Of a stretch of 64,000 bases of DNA, positions 20,202 through 28,036 are shown piece by piece. The stretch is from Prauserella flavalba. GTDB lineage: Bacteria; Actinomycetota; Actinomycetes; Mycobacteriales; Pseudonocardiaceae. Below the pieces are notes generated by a model. It was given only the letters and a program-made list of their open reading frames with translations. It did not search any database and was not told the DNA's origin. The DNA lies in assembly GCF_003202235.1 (NCBI RefSeq), contig NZ_MASU01000019.1:1-64000 (forward strand). Direction: 5' to 3'. Made by a program: the position numbers and the translations under genes. Within the stretch, counting starts at the first letter, position 1, and each line of letters starts with the position of its first letter.

Positions 20202-21020
20202 GTGTCCGATTCCAACTCCGACAACGCCGAGCCGCCCGTTCTCTACGAGCTCCGTGGCTCGGCGGCGTGGATCACGCTCAACCGGCCCGCCGCTCACAAC
20301 GCTTTGTCGGCCGAGGTGGTCGCGGGCATCGCGGACGGGCTACGGCAGGCTGGGGAAGACAGGAGAGCCCGTGTGGTGGTCCTGGCTGGGAATGGCCCTT
20401 CGTTCTGCGCGGGCGCCGACCTGAAGATGGTGCTGGCCCGGGACCCGGATGCGGCCGGAGCGCGGCAGCTCTCCGCGTTTCTGCGCTCCGTCTCCGATCT
20501 CTGTGCCGCGATCACCCGGCACCCACTGCCGGTGATCGCCGCGGTACACGGCAACGTCGTCGCAGGTGGGTTCGAGCTGATGCTCGCTTGCGACCTTGTG
20601 CTCGCGTCCGAGGACGCCGCGATCGCCGATGGCCACGCCAGGTACGGGATGTTTCCCGGCGGGGGTGGCGCGATCCGGCTGCCGCGCAAGATCGGCAGCA
20701 ACCGGGCCAAGTATCTGCTGTTCACCGCTGAGTCCTGGGACGCGGCGCGCATGCGCGACTGCGGCGTGGTCAACGAGGTCGTTCCCGCGAACGAGCTGCG
20801 TGCGCGGGTGCAAGGGCTGGCCGAACAGCTTGCCACGCACAGTGCCGCCGGCCTCGCCGCGATGAAGCGGGTGGTGGAGCAGGGGCTGGATCAGCCGATG
20901 GACCGGGCGCTCGCACTCGAGCTCGCCGAGTGTGAACGGTACGCCGGCGGAAGTGGGGACTTCGACGAGGGACTGCGGGCCTTCGCGGAACGACGGACCC
21001 CGAGGTTCACCGGTCGCTGA
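20202..21020 (+). CDS. enoyl-CoA hydratase/isomerase family protein (atypical active site)
   Basis: A crotonase of 272 residues with oxyanion-hole segments FCAGADLKM and NVVAGGFEL. The Glu of the first acid position (GGFEL) is present. The second catalytic position, normally Q-P-E, reads ADGHARYGM, so the second Glu is His. Simple hydration is therefore doubtful; isomerase, hydrolase or retro-aldol chemistry is possible. GTG 20202 follows GTGAGGAG at some distance. It sits between the CoA ligase and an SDR. Confidence 0.85.
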   Translation: MSDSNSDNAEPPVLYELRGSAAWITLNRPAAHNALSAEVVAGIADGLRQAGEDRRARVVVLAGNGPSFCAGADLKMVLARDPDAAGARQLSAFLRSVSDLCAAITRHPLPVIAAVHGNVVAGGFELMLACDLVLASEDAAIADGHARYGMFPGGGGAIRLPRKIGSNRAKYLLFTAESWDAARMRDCGVVNEVVPANELRARVQGLAEQLATHSAAGLAAMKRVVEQGLDQPMDRALALELAECERYAGGSGDFDEGLRAFAERRTPRFTGR

Positions 21021-21048
21021 GCAGCCGACAAACGACTGAGGAGACTTC

Positions 21049-21813
21049 ATGAAACTTGCGAACAAGGTGGCGCTCGTCGCGGGTGGCGCTTCGGGCCTGG
21101 GGCGTGCCGTCTGCGCGGACCTCGCAACGCACGGCGCCGCGATCGCGGTGCTGGACCGGGACGAGGCACAGGCCAAGGAGACCGTCCGCGACATCGGTGG
21201 CGGACTCGCCCTGGCCGTGGACGTCACGGATCCGGACGATGTCGAGCGTGCCGTCGACGAGGTCGTGCGCCAGTTGGGTGCCATCCACCTGAACGTCAAC
21301 ACCGCGGGTATCGTCGATGCCGCGAAGATCGTCTCTCGCGGCGGCCGCCCGGCGGCCCTCGAAGACTTCGACCGGGTGATCAGGACCAATTTGTGCGGCA
21401 CCTTCAACGTGATGCGGCTCGCTGTCGCCGCCATGCTCCGCAACGAACCGGAGAACGGCGAGCGGGGCGTGGTGGTGAACACCTCGTCGGGCGCGGCGTA
21501 CGAAGGCCAGTCGGGACAGGCGGCGTACGCCGCGAGCAAGGCCGGCGTCATCGGGCTCACTCTGCCTGCCGCTCGCGACCTTGCCGGTCATGGGATCCGG
21601 GTCAACGCGATCGCCCCGGGGCTGTTCGAGACGCCGATGGCGGCAGGGTTGCCCACGCCGGTCCAGGACGGTCTGGTCCGGATGATCACCGAGCCTCGCC
21701 GGCTGGGCAGGCCCGCTGAGTTCGCGCAGCTGGTGCGCAACATCGTCGAGAACGGTTACCTCAATGGCGAGTGCATCCGGCTCGACGCGGCCACCCGGTT
21801 GGCGGCGCAATAG
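21049..21813 (+). CDS. 3-hydroxyacyl-CoA dehydrogenase type-2-like SDR
   Basis: 254 residues. The start VALVAGGASGLGRAVC, the YAASKAG catalytic site, and the C-terminal run RRLGRPAEFAQLVRNIVENGYLNGE...RLDAATRL match the HSD17B10/type-2 3-hydroxyacyl-CoA dehydrogenase subgroup, which oxidises 3-hydroxy-2-methylacyl-CoA and steroid alcohols with NAD. This suggests a branched or cyclic acyl-CoA intermediate. GAGGAG precedes ATG 21049. Last gene of the operon; a terminator follows. Confidence 0.88.
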   Translation: MKLANKVALVAGGASGLGRAVCADLATHGAAIAVLDRDEAQAKETVRDIGGGLALAVDVTDPDDVERAVDEVVRQLGAIHLNVNTAGIVDAAKIVSRGGRPAALEDFDRVIRTNLCGTFNVMRLAVAAMLRNEPENGERGVVVNTSSGAAYEGQSGQAAYAASKAGVIGLTLPAARDLAGHGIRVNAIAPGLFETPMAAGLPTPVQDGLVRMITEPRRLGRPAEFAQLVRNIVENGYLNGECIRLDAATRLAAQ

Positions 21814-21831
21814 GGTCCCGGCCCTGAATCC

Positions 21832-21863
21832 GACTCCCCGCGTGGTGCTCCACGCGGGGAGTC
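21832..21863 (+). terminator. Rho-independent-like terminator
   Basis: GACTCCCCGCGTGG pairs with CCACGCGGGGAGTC around a TGCT loop (14-bp perfect stem), followed by TTTCG. It ends the lactonase-ligase operon 18 bases after the last stop. Confidence 0.8.
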
Positions 21864-21933
21864 TTTCGTGCGCTGGTCTCCCAGCCACGGTTCGGCGGTG
21901 GGGGCTGTGGACGTCGGCTGACCGTACAACGGG

Positions 21934-21974
21934 TCCGTATCACGGAGGCCGAGCTCCGTATCACGGAGGCCGAG
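21934..21974. repeat. two 20-bp direct repeats, each containing an inverted repeat
   Basis: TCCGTATCACGGAGGCCGAG occurs twice with a 21-base period. In the second copy CTCCGT-ATC-ACGGAG is itself a 6-bp inverted repeat. It lies between two terminator-like hairpins in the convergent gap. Confidence 0.6.
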
Positions 21975-21975
21975 A

Positions 21976-22020
21976 CGTCGGATGGGGTAGGGCTTCGACG
22001 AAGCCCTACCCCATCCGACG
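21976..22020 (-). terminator. 45-base near-perfect hairpin ending the symporter operon
   Basis: A 22-bp perfect inverted repeat around one central A; the left arm begins CGTCGGATGGGGTAGGG. It lies 37 bases beyond the symporter stop on the minus strand and is probably its terminator, or a bidirectional block together with the plus-strand terminator at 21832. Confidence 0.7.
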
Positions 22021-22056
22021 CCTCCTGCCGGGGTCGCGGCGGTTACCAGCGTCGGC

Positions 22057-23511
22057 TCAGTGGTCGCCGCCCGTGGCGTTCGTGGCGGTTCCGCGGACCT
22101 TGGCCACCACTGCCTGCTCTTGGGCTGAAGGTCGACGAGTGAGGCTGGCGAGGACCGTGACAGCGATCGAGACCGGGATGCCGATGAGAACCTCGGAGGA
22201 GTCCGGCAGATCGAGGCTGAGGTAGCACGCCAGGAACGACCCCGCCCCGGCGACCATGCCGGCCGCCGCACCGGTCGACGTGCATCGACGCCACCAGATG
22301 CCGAGGATCATCGGCGCGAAGAACGCCGATGCCAGGAAACCGACGGCGGCCACGTAGAGCACCACCAGGAACTCGGGCGGGTTCAACGCGAGCACGATGG
22401 CGATGATCCCGATCGCCCAGGTCGACATCGTGGCCACCCGGACAACCTGCTTCGACGAAGCCCGTGGGTTGATCACCCGGGCATAGAGGTCGTTGCCGAT
22501 CGCGGAGTTGCACGCCATCAGGAGCCCGGCGGTGGTCGACATGACCGCGGCCAGCACGGCGGCTGCCATGAGTCCCTGCAACGCCGGCGACAGCACCGAC
22601 GCGGAGAGCGCGAAGAACACCGCATCCGGCTTCAGCTCCGCGATGTTCGGGAGGGTGGCCGCCACGGGTGCGAGCACGAACGCCACCGACAGCACGATCA
22701 CGCCGTACAGGATCATCGCGTAGTTCAACGAAAGTCGAGCCGATCGGGTGCTGCGTGCCGAGTAGACCCGCATGATGACGTGCGGCAGCACGCAGATACT
22801 GGTCGCCGAGGTCACGAACCCGCCGATGTAGGACCAACTCGACAGCGCGCCGCCCACCGCACCATAGGACGGAAACTCGTTGGTGGCCTGTACGTAGACG
22901 TCGCCGAAGCTCGGTACCGAGAAGTAGGCCACCACCGCGAAGGTCACCACCATCACGACCATGAGGACGCCTTGCAGCACGTCGTTCCACGTGACGGAGA
23001 GAAAGCCGCCCAATGAGGTGTAGAGGACGAAGATGACGCCGGTGACCAGCACCCCGAGCTTGTAGTCCCAGCCAAGGATGGCGCTCGCGACGATCCCGGA
23101 GCCGGTGAGCTGCGCGACCATGTACGCCGCGCTCGCGATGACGATGATGATCGGCGCGGTCACTTTGATCAGCGGATTGTTGAAGCGTTCGTTGAAGAAG
23201 TCCGGAACGGTGTACTTTCCCACGCGGCGCAGAGGCCGGGCCACGAGCAAGGCCGCCACGGCGAATCCAAAGGTTGCACCCGCGGCGAGGCTCACCGTGT
23301 AGGGCAGCCCGAGGAACAGCGTCATTCCCACCGCGGCCATGATGGTGCCACCGCTCGCGAGTGTTGCGAGGAACGCCCAGGAGTTCGTGAACGTTCCCAC
23401 CGCGCGTCCGGCGATGAAGAACTGGTCTGTCGACTGTCGCACGCGTCGCTTGGCGAGCCAGCCGAGCAGCACCGTGACCACGAAGTAGCCGAGCACCATG
23501 ATCAGCGTCAT
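22057..23511 (-). CDS. sodium:solute symporter (SSS family)
   Basis: 484 residues with about 13 hydrophobic segments, starting MTLIMVLGYFVVTVLLGWLA. Typical SSS features are FFIAGRAVGTFTNSWAFLATLASGGTIM and TVPDFFNERFNN. Members import carboxylates, pantothenate, proline or acetate with Na+. In this cluster it would bring in the acid that the neighbouring CoA ligase activates. A 66-residue two-helix protein is encoded just upstream, as in the YhdT-PanF pairing. The operon ends in a strong hairpin. Confidence 0.9.
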   Translation of the reverse strand: MTLIMVLGYFVVTVLLGWLAKRRVRQSTDQFFIAGRAVGTFTNSWAFLATLASGGTIMAAVGMTLFLGLPYTVSLAAGATFGFAVAALLVARPLRRVGKYTVPDFFNERFNNPLIKVTAPIIIVIASAAYMVAQLTGSGIVASAILGWDYKLGVLVTGVIFVLYTSLGGFLSVTWNDVLQGVLMVVMVVTFAVVAYFSVPSFGDVYVQATNEFPSYGAVGGALSSWSYIGGFVTSATSICVLPHVIMRVYSARSTRSARLSLNYAMILYGVIVLSVAFVLAPVAATLPNIAELKPDAVFFALSASVLSPALQGLMAAAVLAAVMSTTAGLLMACNSAIGNDLYARVINPRASSKQVVRVATMSTWAIGIIAIVLALNPPEFLVVLYVAAVGFLASAFFAPMILGIWWRRCTSTGAAAGMVAGAGSFLACYLSLDLPDSSEVLIGIPVSIAVTVLASLTRRPSAQEQAVVAKVRGTATNATGGDH

Positions 23512-23568
23512 TGCGGAATCTCCTTGGTTAGGCCCCCTGGAACGTGATGTCGCGCTCGAGGCACGTAC

Positions 23569-23769
23569 TCAGTCGTCCTGTCGGTCAGTGGTCAGGAGCG
23601 ACACGACTGGAACGCAGAACATGTAGGCGGCGAGCAGCCATGCGGTGAGGCTCACCCCGGCGAGTCGCACGTCTCCCACGGCGGGAAGGAAGGCCACGAC
23701 GGCCCACCCGAGGAAGAGCACCACGACGATGTTCTGGGTGCGGCTGAGCGACGTGACAGAGGAACTCAT
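23569..23769 (-). CDS. small two-helix membrane protein, symporter partner
   Basis: 66 residues: IVVVLFLGWAVVAFLPAV and SLTAWLLAAYMFCVPVVSLL form two transmembrane segments, with a short charged tail TDRQDD. Small proteins of this kind (DUF3311/YhdT-like) often precede SSS symporters. I use ATG 23769 with ACGGAGG upstream; an in-frame codon at 23796 would add nine polar residues and fall closer to the operator. The symporter follows after 57 bases. Confidence 0.75.
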   Translation of the reverse strand: MSSSVTSLSRTQNIVVVLFLGWAVVAFLPAVGDVRLAGVSLTAWLLAAYMFCVPVVSLLTTDRQDD

Positions 23770-23811
23770 GACGGCCTCCGTGGACCTGGTCGGCAAGCGG
23801 ACAGTGCCAAA

Positions 23812-23836
23812 CTTGCCTGTCTGGTTAGGTTTGATT
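23812..23836. promoter_or_regulatory. candidate TetR operator before the symporter operon
   Basis: A 25-base site containing CCTGTCTGGTTAGG and TTTGATT. It matches 19 of 25 bases, in the same orientation, with the site at 24634-24658 upstream of the adjacent TetR gene. Repetition on both sides of the regulator supports binding by that regulator. Confidence 0.6.
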
Positions 23837-23945
23837 CACGGATGCTAGAGGCGTGCGGTCGGGGCGTCAACGGTCAGGCCGAGGGTGGGCGATGCCGCCG
23901 TGCGGACGGGAGCAGGCCCGGTGTTCCGGGTGTGAGGGACCCGGT

Positions 23946-24539
23946 TCAGTCGGTCGCGGGAGGGAGAATGTAGCCCGTGAGCAACTGCGTCGCGTGCTCG
24001 AGCAGCTCGTCGGGGCTCAAGCGTCCCTTGCTGTCGTACCAGCGCGAGATCGACAGCATCATCCCGTTGACCAGGTTGACCACCGTCATCACGTCGAGGT
24101 CCGCGCGGACGACACCTTCCTCTGCGCACAGTTTGAACAGGCTGGTCGCGGTGTGGTTCACCTCGCGGGCCCAGGAGTTGTAGTTGCGCAGCGCCTTCGG
24201 TGAGAGCTGGTGCTGGTCGGCGTGGAGCACCGCGTAGTAGGTCCGGTAGCGGATCGCGGAATTCACCTGCACCTGCAGGTAGCGCATCAGCTTCTCCCGC
24301 GCAGGGAGGTCGCTGGCGACGATCTCCTCGATGCTGTGCCGCAGCGGGTAGATGATCTGCTCGACGATGGTCTCGAGCAACCATCGCTTGGACGTGACGT
24401 ACTGGTAGACGGTCGGTTTGCTGACGCCGGCCTCGGCGGCGATGTCACTGATCGTCGCTTCGACGAAGCCCTTGCGCTCGAAGACGCGCGCAGCCGCGTC
24501 GACCAGTTGCTGCACGCTCGTGGCGCGCTTTCGTGCCAT
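23946..24539 (-). CDS. TetR-family transcriptional regulator
   Basis: 197 residues. The N-terminal HTH is ATISDIAAEAGVSKPTVYQYVTSKRWLLETI; the C-terminal ligand domain contains RYRTYYAVLHADQHQLSP and WAREVNHTATSLFKL, which resembles the KstR2-like group of acyl-CoA-responsive TetR proteins. It lies between divergent and co-directional catabolic genes, with look-alike operators on both sides, so it probably represses the symporter and thiolase operons and itself until a CoA thioester binds. Confidence 0.9.
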   Translation of the reverse strand: MARKRATSVQQLVDAAARVFERKGFVEATISDIAAEAGVSKPTVYQYVTSKRWLLETIVEQIIYPLRHSIEEIVASDLPAREKLMRYLQVQVNSAIRYRTYYAVLHADQHQLSPKALRNYNSWAREVNHTATSLFKLCAEEGVVRADLDVMTVVNLVNGMMLSISRWYDSKGRLSPDELLEHATQLLTGYILPPATD

Positions 24540-24633
24540 CCCGCCTCCTCGCGCGAAAGCCTAGCCCACCCGGATCGCCTCACTGGTTCGTGGCGTGGTC
24601 ACGGGCGGGGTCTTTCGTTCTTCGCTCTTAACA

Positions 24634-24658
24634 CTATACTGTCCAGTTAGTTTTGATT
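24634..24658. promoter_or_regulatory. candidate TetR operator and promoter between TetR and thiolase genes
   Basis: Contains TATACT (24635-24640, a good -10) directly overlapping ACTGTCCAGTTAG and followed by TTTGATT. It is the sister of the site at 23812, and its core CCAGTTAG recurs inverted at 14419. A repressor bound here would block the thiolase promoter. Confidence 0.65.
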
Positions 24659-24679
24659 TCCGGTGAGGGAGGAACAACC

Positions 24680-25867
24680 GTGCGGGACGTCGTCGTAGCC
24701 GGGGTGGGGATGACCGCATTCGGCAAGCAGCCGGACAGCTCCCTCTCCGGGCTGGCCACCGAAGCCGTCGATTCGGCGCTCGCGGACGCCGGGTTCCACG
24801 GCGAGGACATGGACGGGCTGGGGATGATCTACTACGCCAATGTCCTGTCCGGACTGCTCCAGGGGCAGGAATCGGTGCGAGGCCAGCACGCGCTGTCCCG
24901 TACCGCGGTGGCCGGCGTCCCGCTCATCAACGTGGAGAACGCGTGTGCTTCCGGCTCGACCGCGCTGCACCAGGCATGGCTGTCGGTGGCCTCCGGTCAG
25001 GTGGATGCCGCACTCGCCGTCGGAGTGGAGAAGCTGCACACCGACGACAAGGCTCAGGCGCTCGCCGCGCTGACCTCCGTTCTCGACCAGGAACGTCTTC
25101 CGGAAGTGCTCGCCGAGCTCGGGGCCGCCGGCGGTGGGTCGGTGTTCATGGACTTCTACGCCCGTGCGGCGACCCGCTACATGGAACAGACCGGAGCCAC
25201 CCGGGACGACTTCGCGAGGGTGGCGGTCAAGAACAGTGAGCACGGTTCGCGCAATCCGAAGGCCCAGTACAGCAGGAAGCTCACGGTCGATGAGGTGCTT
25301 GCGGCGCGCCCGGTCAGCGGCCCGCTCACCGTTCCGATGTGTGCTCCGATGAGCGATGGTGCGGCTGCGGTGCTCGTCGCCGCACCGGAACTGGCCCGGC
25401 GCTGGGGGGCCGATGGTGTTCGCCTGCGTGCCGTGGTGGTCGGCGCAGGGCGCCGTGGAGCACTCGGCGAACTGCTCCCGGCCGCCGCGCTCAGCGCGTT
25501 CGAGCAAGCCGGGATCGGCCCCGAGGACATCGACGTCGTCGAGTGTCACGATGCGGCCGCGCCGGCGGAGCTGATCGTGCTCGAGGAACTCGGGCTTTGT
25601 GCGCCCGGCGAGGCCGTGGCGGCACTACGCGACGGGGCGACTCACATCGGTGGAGAACTGCCCGTCAATCCGAGCGGAGGACTGCAGAGCCGAGGACATC
25701 CGCTCGGTGCCACCGGTCTGGCCCAGGTCGTCGAGCTGGCGGACCAGCTCCGTGGCCGCGCCGGGGCGCGGCAGGTTGGTGAGCCCCAGGCGGGTCTCGC
25801 CGAGAACGCCGGGGGATACCTCGGACCCGACGCCGCCGCGGCGACAGTGACGATCTTGAGCCGTTAG
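24680..25867 (+). CDS. thiolase-family protein (SCP2-thiolase/lipid-transfer type)
   Basis: 395 residues. The nucleophile motif is ENACASGSTAL (Cys near residue 90) and the His motif is RGHPLGATG. The C-terminal CxG of classical thiolases is replaced by ENAGGYLGPD, as in SCP-x-like enzymes. Members cleave branched or sterol side-chain 3-ketoacyl-CoAs. It begins at GTG 24680 after GGGAGGAA. It probably completes the beta-oxidation-like route encoded at 15.6-21.8 kb, which has no thiolase of its own. Confidence 0.88.
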   Translation: MRDVVVAGVGMTAFGKQPDSSLSGLATEAVDSALADAGFHGEDMDGLGMIYYANVLSGLLQGQESVRGQHALSRTAVAGVPLINVENACASGSTALHQAWLSVASGQVDAALAVGVEKLHTDDKAQALAALTSVLDQERLPEVLAELGAAGGGSVFMDFYARAATRYMEQTGATRDDFARVAVKNSEHGSRNPKAQYSRKLTVDEVLAARPVSGPLTVPMCAPMSDGAAAVLVAAPELARRWGADGVRLRAVVVGAGRRGALGELLPAAALSAFEQAGIGPEDIDVVECHDAAAPAELIVLEELGLCAPGEAVAALRDGATHIGGELPVNPSGGLQSRGHPLGATGLAQVVELADQLRGRAGARQVGEPQAGLAENAGGYLGPDAAAATVTILSR

Positions 25868-25937
25868 GCGGATGGTGGCCGTCCGTCTTGCTGCGGCACG
25901 GGCCACCGACCGCGACACGAAGGAGCCATGAACGTCC

Positions 25938-26741
25938 GTGATCGACTACAGCTCGTACGAGAACATCCTCGCCACCCGCGCAGGTTCCGTGCTGACCCTG
26001 ACGTTGAACCGTCCGGAGCGGTTCAACGCGGTCAACCACGAACTCCACGAGGAACTGAGCCGCATCTTCACCGACGTCGCCGTCGACGACGCGACGTCTG
26101 TGGTGGTCCTGACCGGCGCGGGGCGCGCCTTTTGCGCGGGCGGCGACTTGAAGGCCTTCGCAGCGGATGCCGAGGAGAAGGGCCGCGCGGGCCACTACCT
26201 CGACATGGGATCGGCCAAGCGGATCATCTTCTCCCTGCTTGACCTGGAGAAGCCGATCATCGCGAAGGTCAACGGTCACGCCATCGGCCTCGGTGCGACG
26301 CTGGCCCTGTTCTGCGACCTCATCTATATGGCCGACGATGCCCGGATCGGCGATCCTCATGTGTCCGCGGGTGTTGTCGCCGGCGACGGCGGGGCGATCA
26401 TCTGGCCACAGCTCGTCGGATACGCGCGAGCCAAGGAGTTCCTGCTGACCGGCGACCCGATCCCGGCAACGCGTGCCGCGGACATGGGACTCGTGAACTA
26501 CGCGGTTCCCGCCGAGGACTTGGACCGGATTGTCGATGAGCTGGCCGCGCGGCTTGCGTCGGGGGCGCAGGAAGCCATCCGGTGGAGCAAGGTGTCGGTG
26601 AATATCGGCCTCAAACAGCTCGCTCATTCGATCCTGGACACGTCGATCGCCTATGAGACGCTCACGATGCGCAGCCCCGCGCATGCCGAGGCCATCGCGG
26701 CCTTCTCCAACGGACGGCGGCCGGACTTCACCTCATTCTGA
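25938..26741 (+). CDS. crotonase-family protein lacking both canonical glutamates
   Basis: 267 residues with oxyanion motifs [10 protein letters not shown] and [14 protein letters not shown]. The positions of the two ECH glutamates are Thr (GLGATL) and His (IGDPHVSAG). The GDPHV...GDGGA signature marks a distinct crotonase subfamily whose members are not simple hydratases. GTG 25938 gives the full domain; AAGGAG is 12 bases upstream. An ATG at 25928 lies in another frame that does not encode a recognisable protein. Downstream of the thiolase in the same direction. Confidence 0.85.
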   Translation: MIDYSSYENILATRAGSVLTLTLNRPERFNAVNHELHEELSRIFTDVAVDDATSVVVLTGAGRAFCAGGDLKAFAADAEEKGRAGHYLDMGSAKRIIFSLLDLEKPIIAKVNGHAIGLGATLALFCDLIYMADDARIGDPHVSAGVVAGDGGAIIWPQLVGYARAKEFLLTGDPIPATRAADMGLVNYAVPAEDLDRIVDELAARLASGAQEAIRWSKVSVNIGLKQLAHSILDTSIAYETLTMRSPAHAEAIAAFSNGRRPDFTSF

Positions 26742-26764
26742 TCGGTGGCACGCTCCGGCCGTCG

Positions 26765-26950
26765 GTGGTGGTGCGTTGGCGGGAGGGGCGTCCGGCGGGG
26801 ACGGCGAGGTGGTCGAGTTCGGCGATGGTGCGGGAGGAGCCGTGTTCGGAGTCGGCCATGCGGGAGATGGTTTCTTCCTGAGGGTGCCGCCGATGTCGTT
26901 GGCGCCCCCGCGCAGGAGCTGGGCGGTGCCTTCGTCGCCGAGCCGTCCAG
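26765..26950 (-). pseudogene. fbiC: 3' remnant of fbiC (F420 precursor synthase, CofH domain), frameshifted
   Basis: The minus strand encodes [20 protein letters not shown] and, in another frame, [21 protein letters not shown]...[10 protein letters not shown]. Together these match the extreme C-terminus of FbiC/CofH, where the family reads [18 protein letters not shown]. One missing base at about 26879 (CTCAGGAAG for CTCATGGAAG) explains the frame change. Only some 60 codons survive; the upstream part is replaced by a crotonase remnant on the other strand. Confidence 0.75.
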
Positions 26951-26963
26951 CCGGTTCGTGGCG

Positions 26964-27350
26964 AACGTCGCCACACTGGGGTTCCATCGGGGATTCGGGC
27001 TCAGCGTCACGCTGTCTCGGATCGTGGGCGCGCAGCCGGCGGCCGAACCCCTCTGCAACGGACGCAGGAGCCCCGGCGACGAGGCACTGCGGCCCGGCCT
27101 GGCCGGCCGGCTCGCCGAGCCGGGCCGGGTGCGGGAGGCCGCGTTGACCCTCACCAGGGCGATCGCGGCCTCCGCACCTCTGGCCGTCGCCTCCATCCGC
27201 GCGACACTACGGGCCGGACTCGCCGACGCCGTCGGGCAGGCGCTGGAGCGGGAGCTCACGGAGCAGGCGCGGCTCGGGGCCACCGAGGACTGCGCCGAAG
27301 GAGTCGCGGCCGCACGGGAACGTCGCGAGCCCACCTTCCGCGGTCGCTGA
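26964..27350 (+). pseudogene. 3' remnant of an enoyl-CoA hydratase gene
   Basis: About 128 codons encode the C-terminal half of a crotonase: [20 protein letters not shown], then ALRPGLAGRLAEPGRVREAALTLTRAIA, IRATLRAGLADAV and a normal end ERREPTFRGR. The N-terminal half with both oxyanion segments is absent, and no start codon with a ribosome site is present. The break coincides with the fbiC remnant, so two truncated genes meet here. Confidence 0.75.
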
Positions 27351-27451
27351 CCGGCGAAATCGGCGGTGCGAGCGCCGCCACGGCCAGTCTCCCGCGGCGA
27401 GTCGGCGTGAGGTCCGGTGCGCTTCGATCGAGCCGGACCGCTCGCTCAGAA

Positions 27452-27466
27452 GTCAATATGTGTCGG
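27452..27466. promoter_or_regulatory. candidate IclR-regulon motif before tctB
   Basis: On the minus strand CCGACACATATTGAC resembles TGACACATAGTAGAC at 34331 and GACATATAGTAGTCA at 30479. It lies about 65 bases upstream of the transporter operon, a suitable distance for activator or repressor control. Confidence 0.4.
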
Positions 27467-27527
27467 TCGACGCCATTTAGTGCTAATGTGCGCTCCGCAT
27501 CAATGTTGATAGCTGAACGGGGAGCCG

Positions 27528-28019
27528 ATGAGCGTGCCGCTGTCGCCTGACGACGTGTCCGACCCTCCGGTCCGTCGCCGCCTGGCGTACCGGATCGGTC
27601 CACTTGTGTTGCTGTGCCTGGGAATCGTGGCCGCCGTGCTGGCGTGCACGCTCGCGCTCGGCGAGGCCCGCCGTCCCGGCCCCGGGCTGTGGCCCCTGCT
27701 GGCCTCCGGGCTGCTCGTGGCGGTCGCGGCGCTGCTGCTGTTCAGGGAGGACCCCGCCGACTACGAGCGGTGGACCAGGGGTACGGCACGGGTCGGCGTG
27801 GCGGTGCTGAGCGTGGTGGCGTTCATCCCGCTGTTCCAGTTCACCGGCCTGCTGCCGGCAGGCTTCCTGCTGCTGGCGTTCTGGCTGCGGTTCTTCGCGC
27901 GGGAACGGCTCTTCAAGGCGCTGATCCTGGCCGCGTCGGGTGCGGTCGTGCTGCAGCTGGTCTTCGTCGAGGTGCTCGGCGTGCCGGTGCCCGCCGGACC
28001 GCGGTTCGGGCTCTTCTAG
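27528..28019 (+). CDS. tctB: tripartite tricarboxylate transporter small membrane subunit
   Basis: A TctB-family protein of 163 residues with four hydrophobic segments, among them IGPLVLLCLGIVAAVLACTLAL and VGVAVLSVVAFIPLFQFTGLLPAG. It pairs with TctA in the membrane. The start at ATG 27528 follows ACGGGGAG. The stop is 17 bases before tctA. The substrate-binding lipoprotein gene is displaced to 32167. Confidence 0.88.
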   Translation: MSVPLSPDDVSDPPVRRRLAYRIGPLVLLCLGIVAAVLACTLALGEARRPGPGLWPLLASGLLVAVAALLLFREDPADYERWTRGTARVGVAVLSVVAFIPLFQFTGLLPAGFLLLAFWLRFFARERLFKALILAASGAVVLQLVFVEVLGVPVPAGPRFGLF

Positions 28020-28036
28020 GGATTGGGAGCACACAC

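Noticed and set aside
21934-22020. CRISPR array
   Set aside because: There are only two repeat copies with no spacer, and no cas genes nearby.
25928-26242. ATG 25928 with an ideal ribosome site as start of a separate protein
   Set aside because: Its frame gives an Arg-rich product without motifs; the crotonase in the neighbouring frame, starting at GTG 25938, is certain.
26742-27350. An insertion sequence as the cause of the disrupted genes
   Set aside because: No terminal inverted repeats, target duplications or transposase motifs are visible; the fragments match fbiC and crotonase instead.
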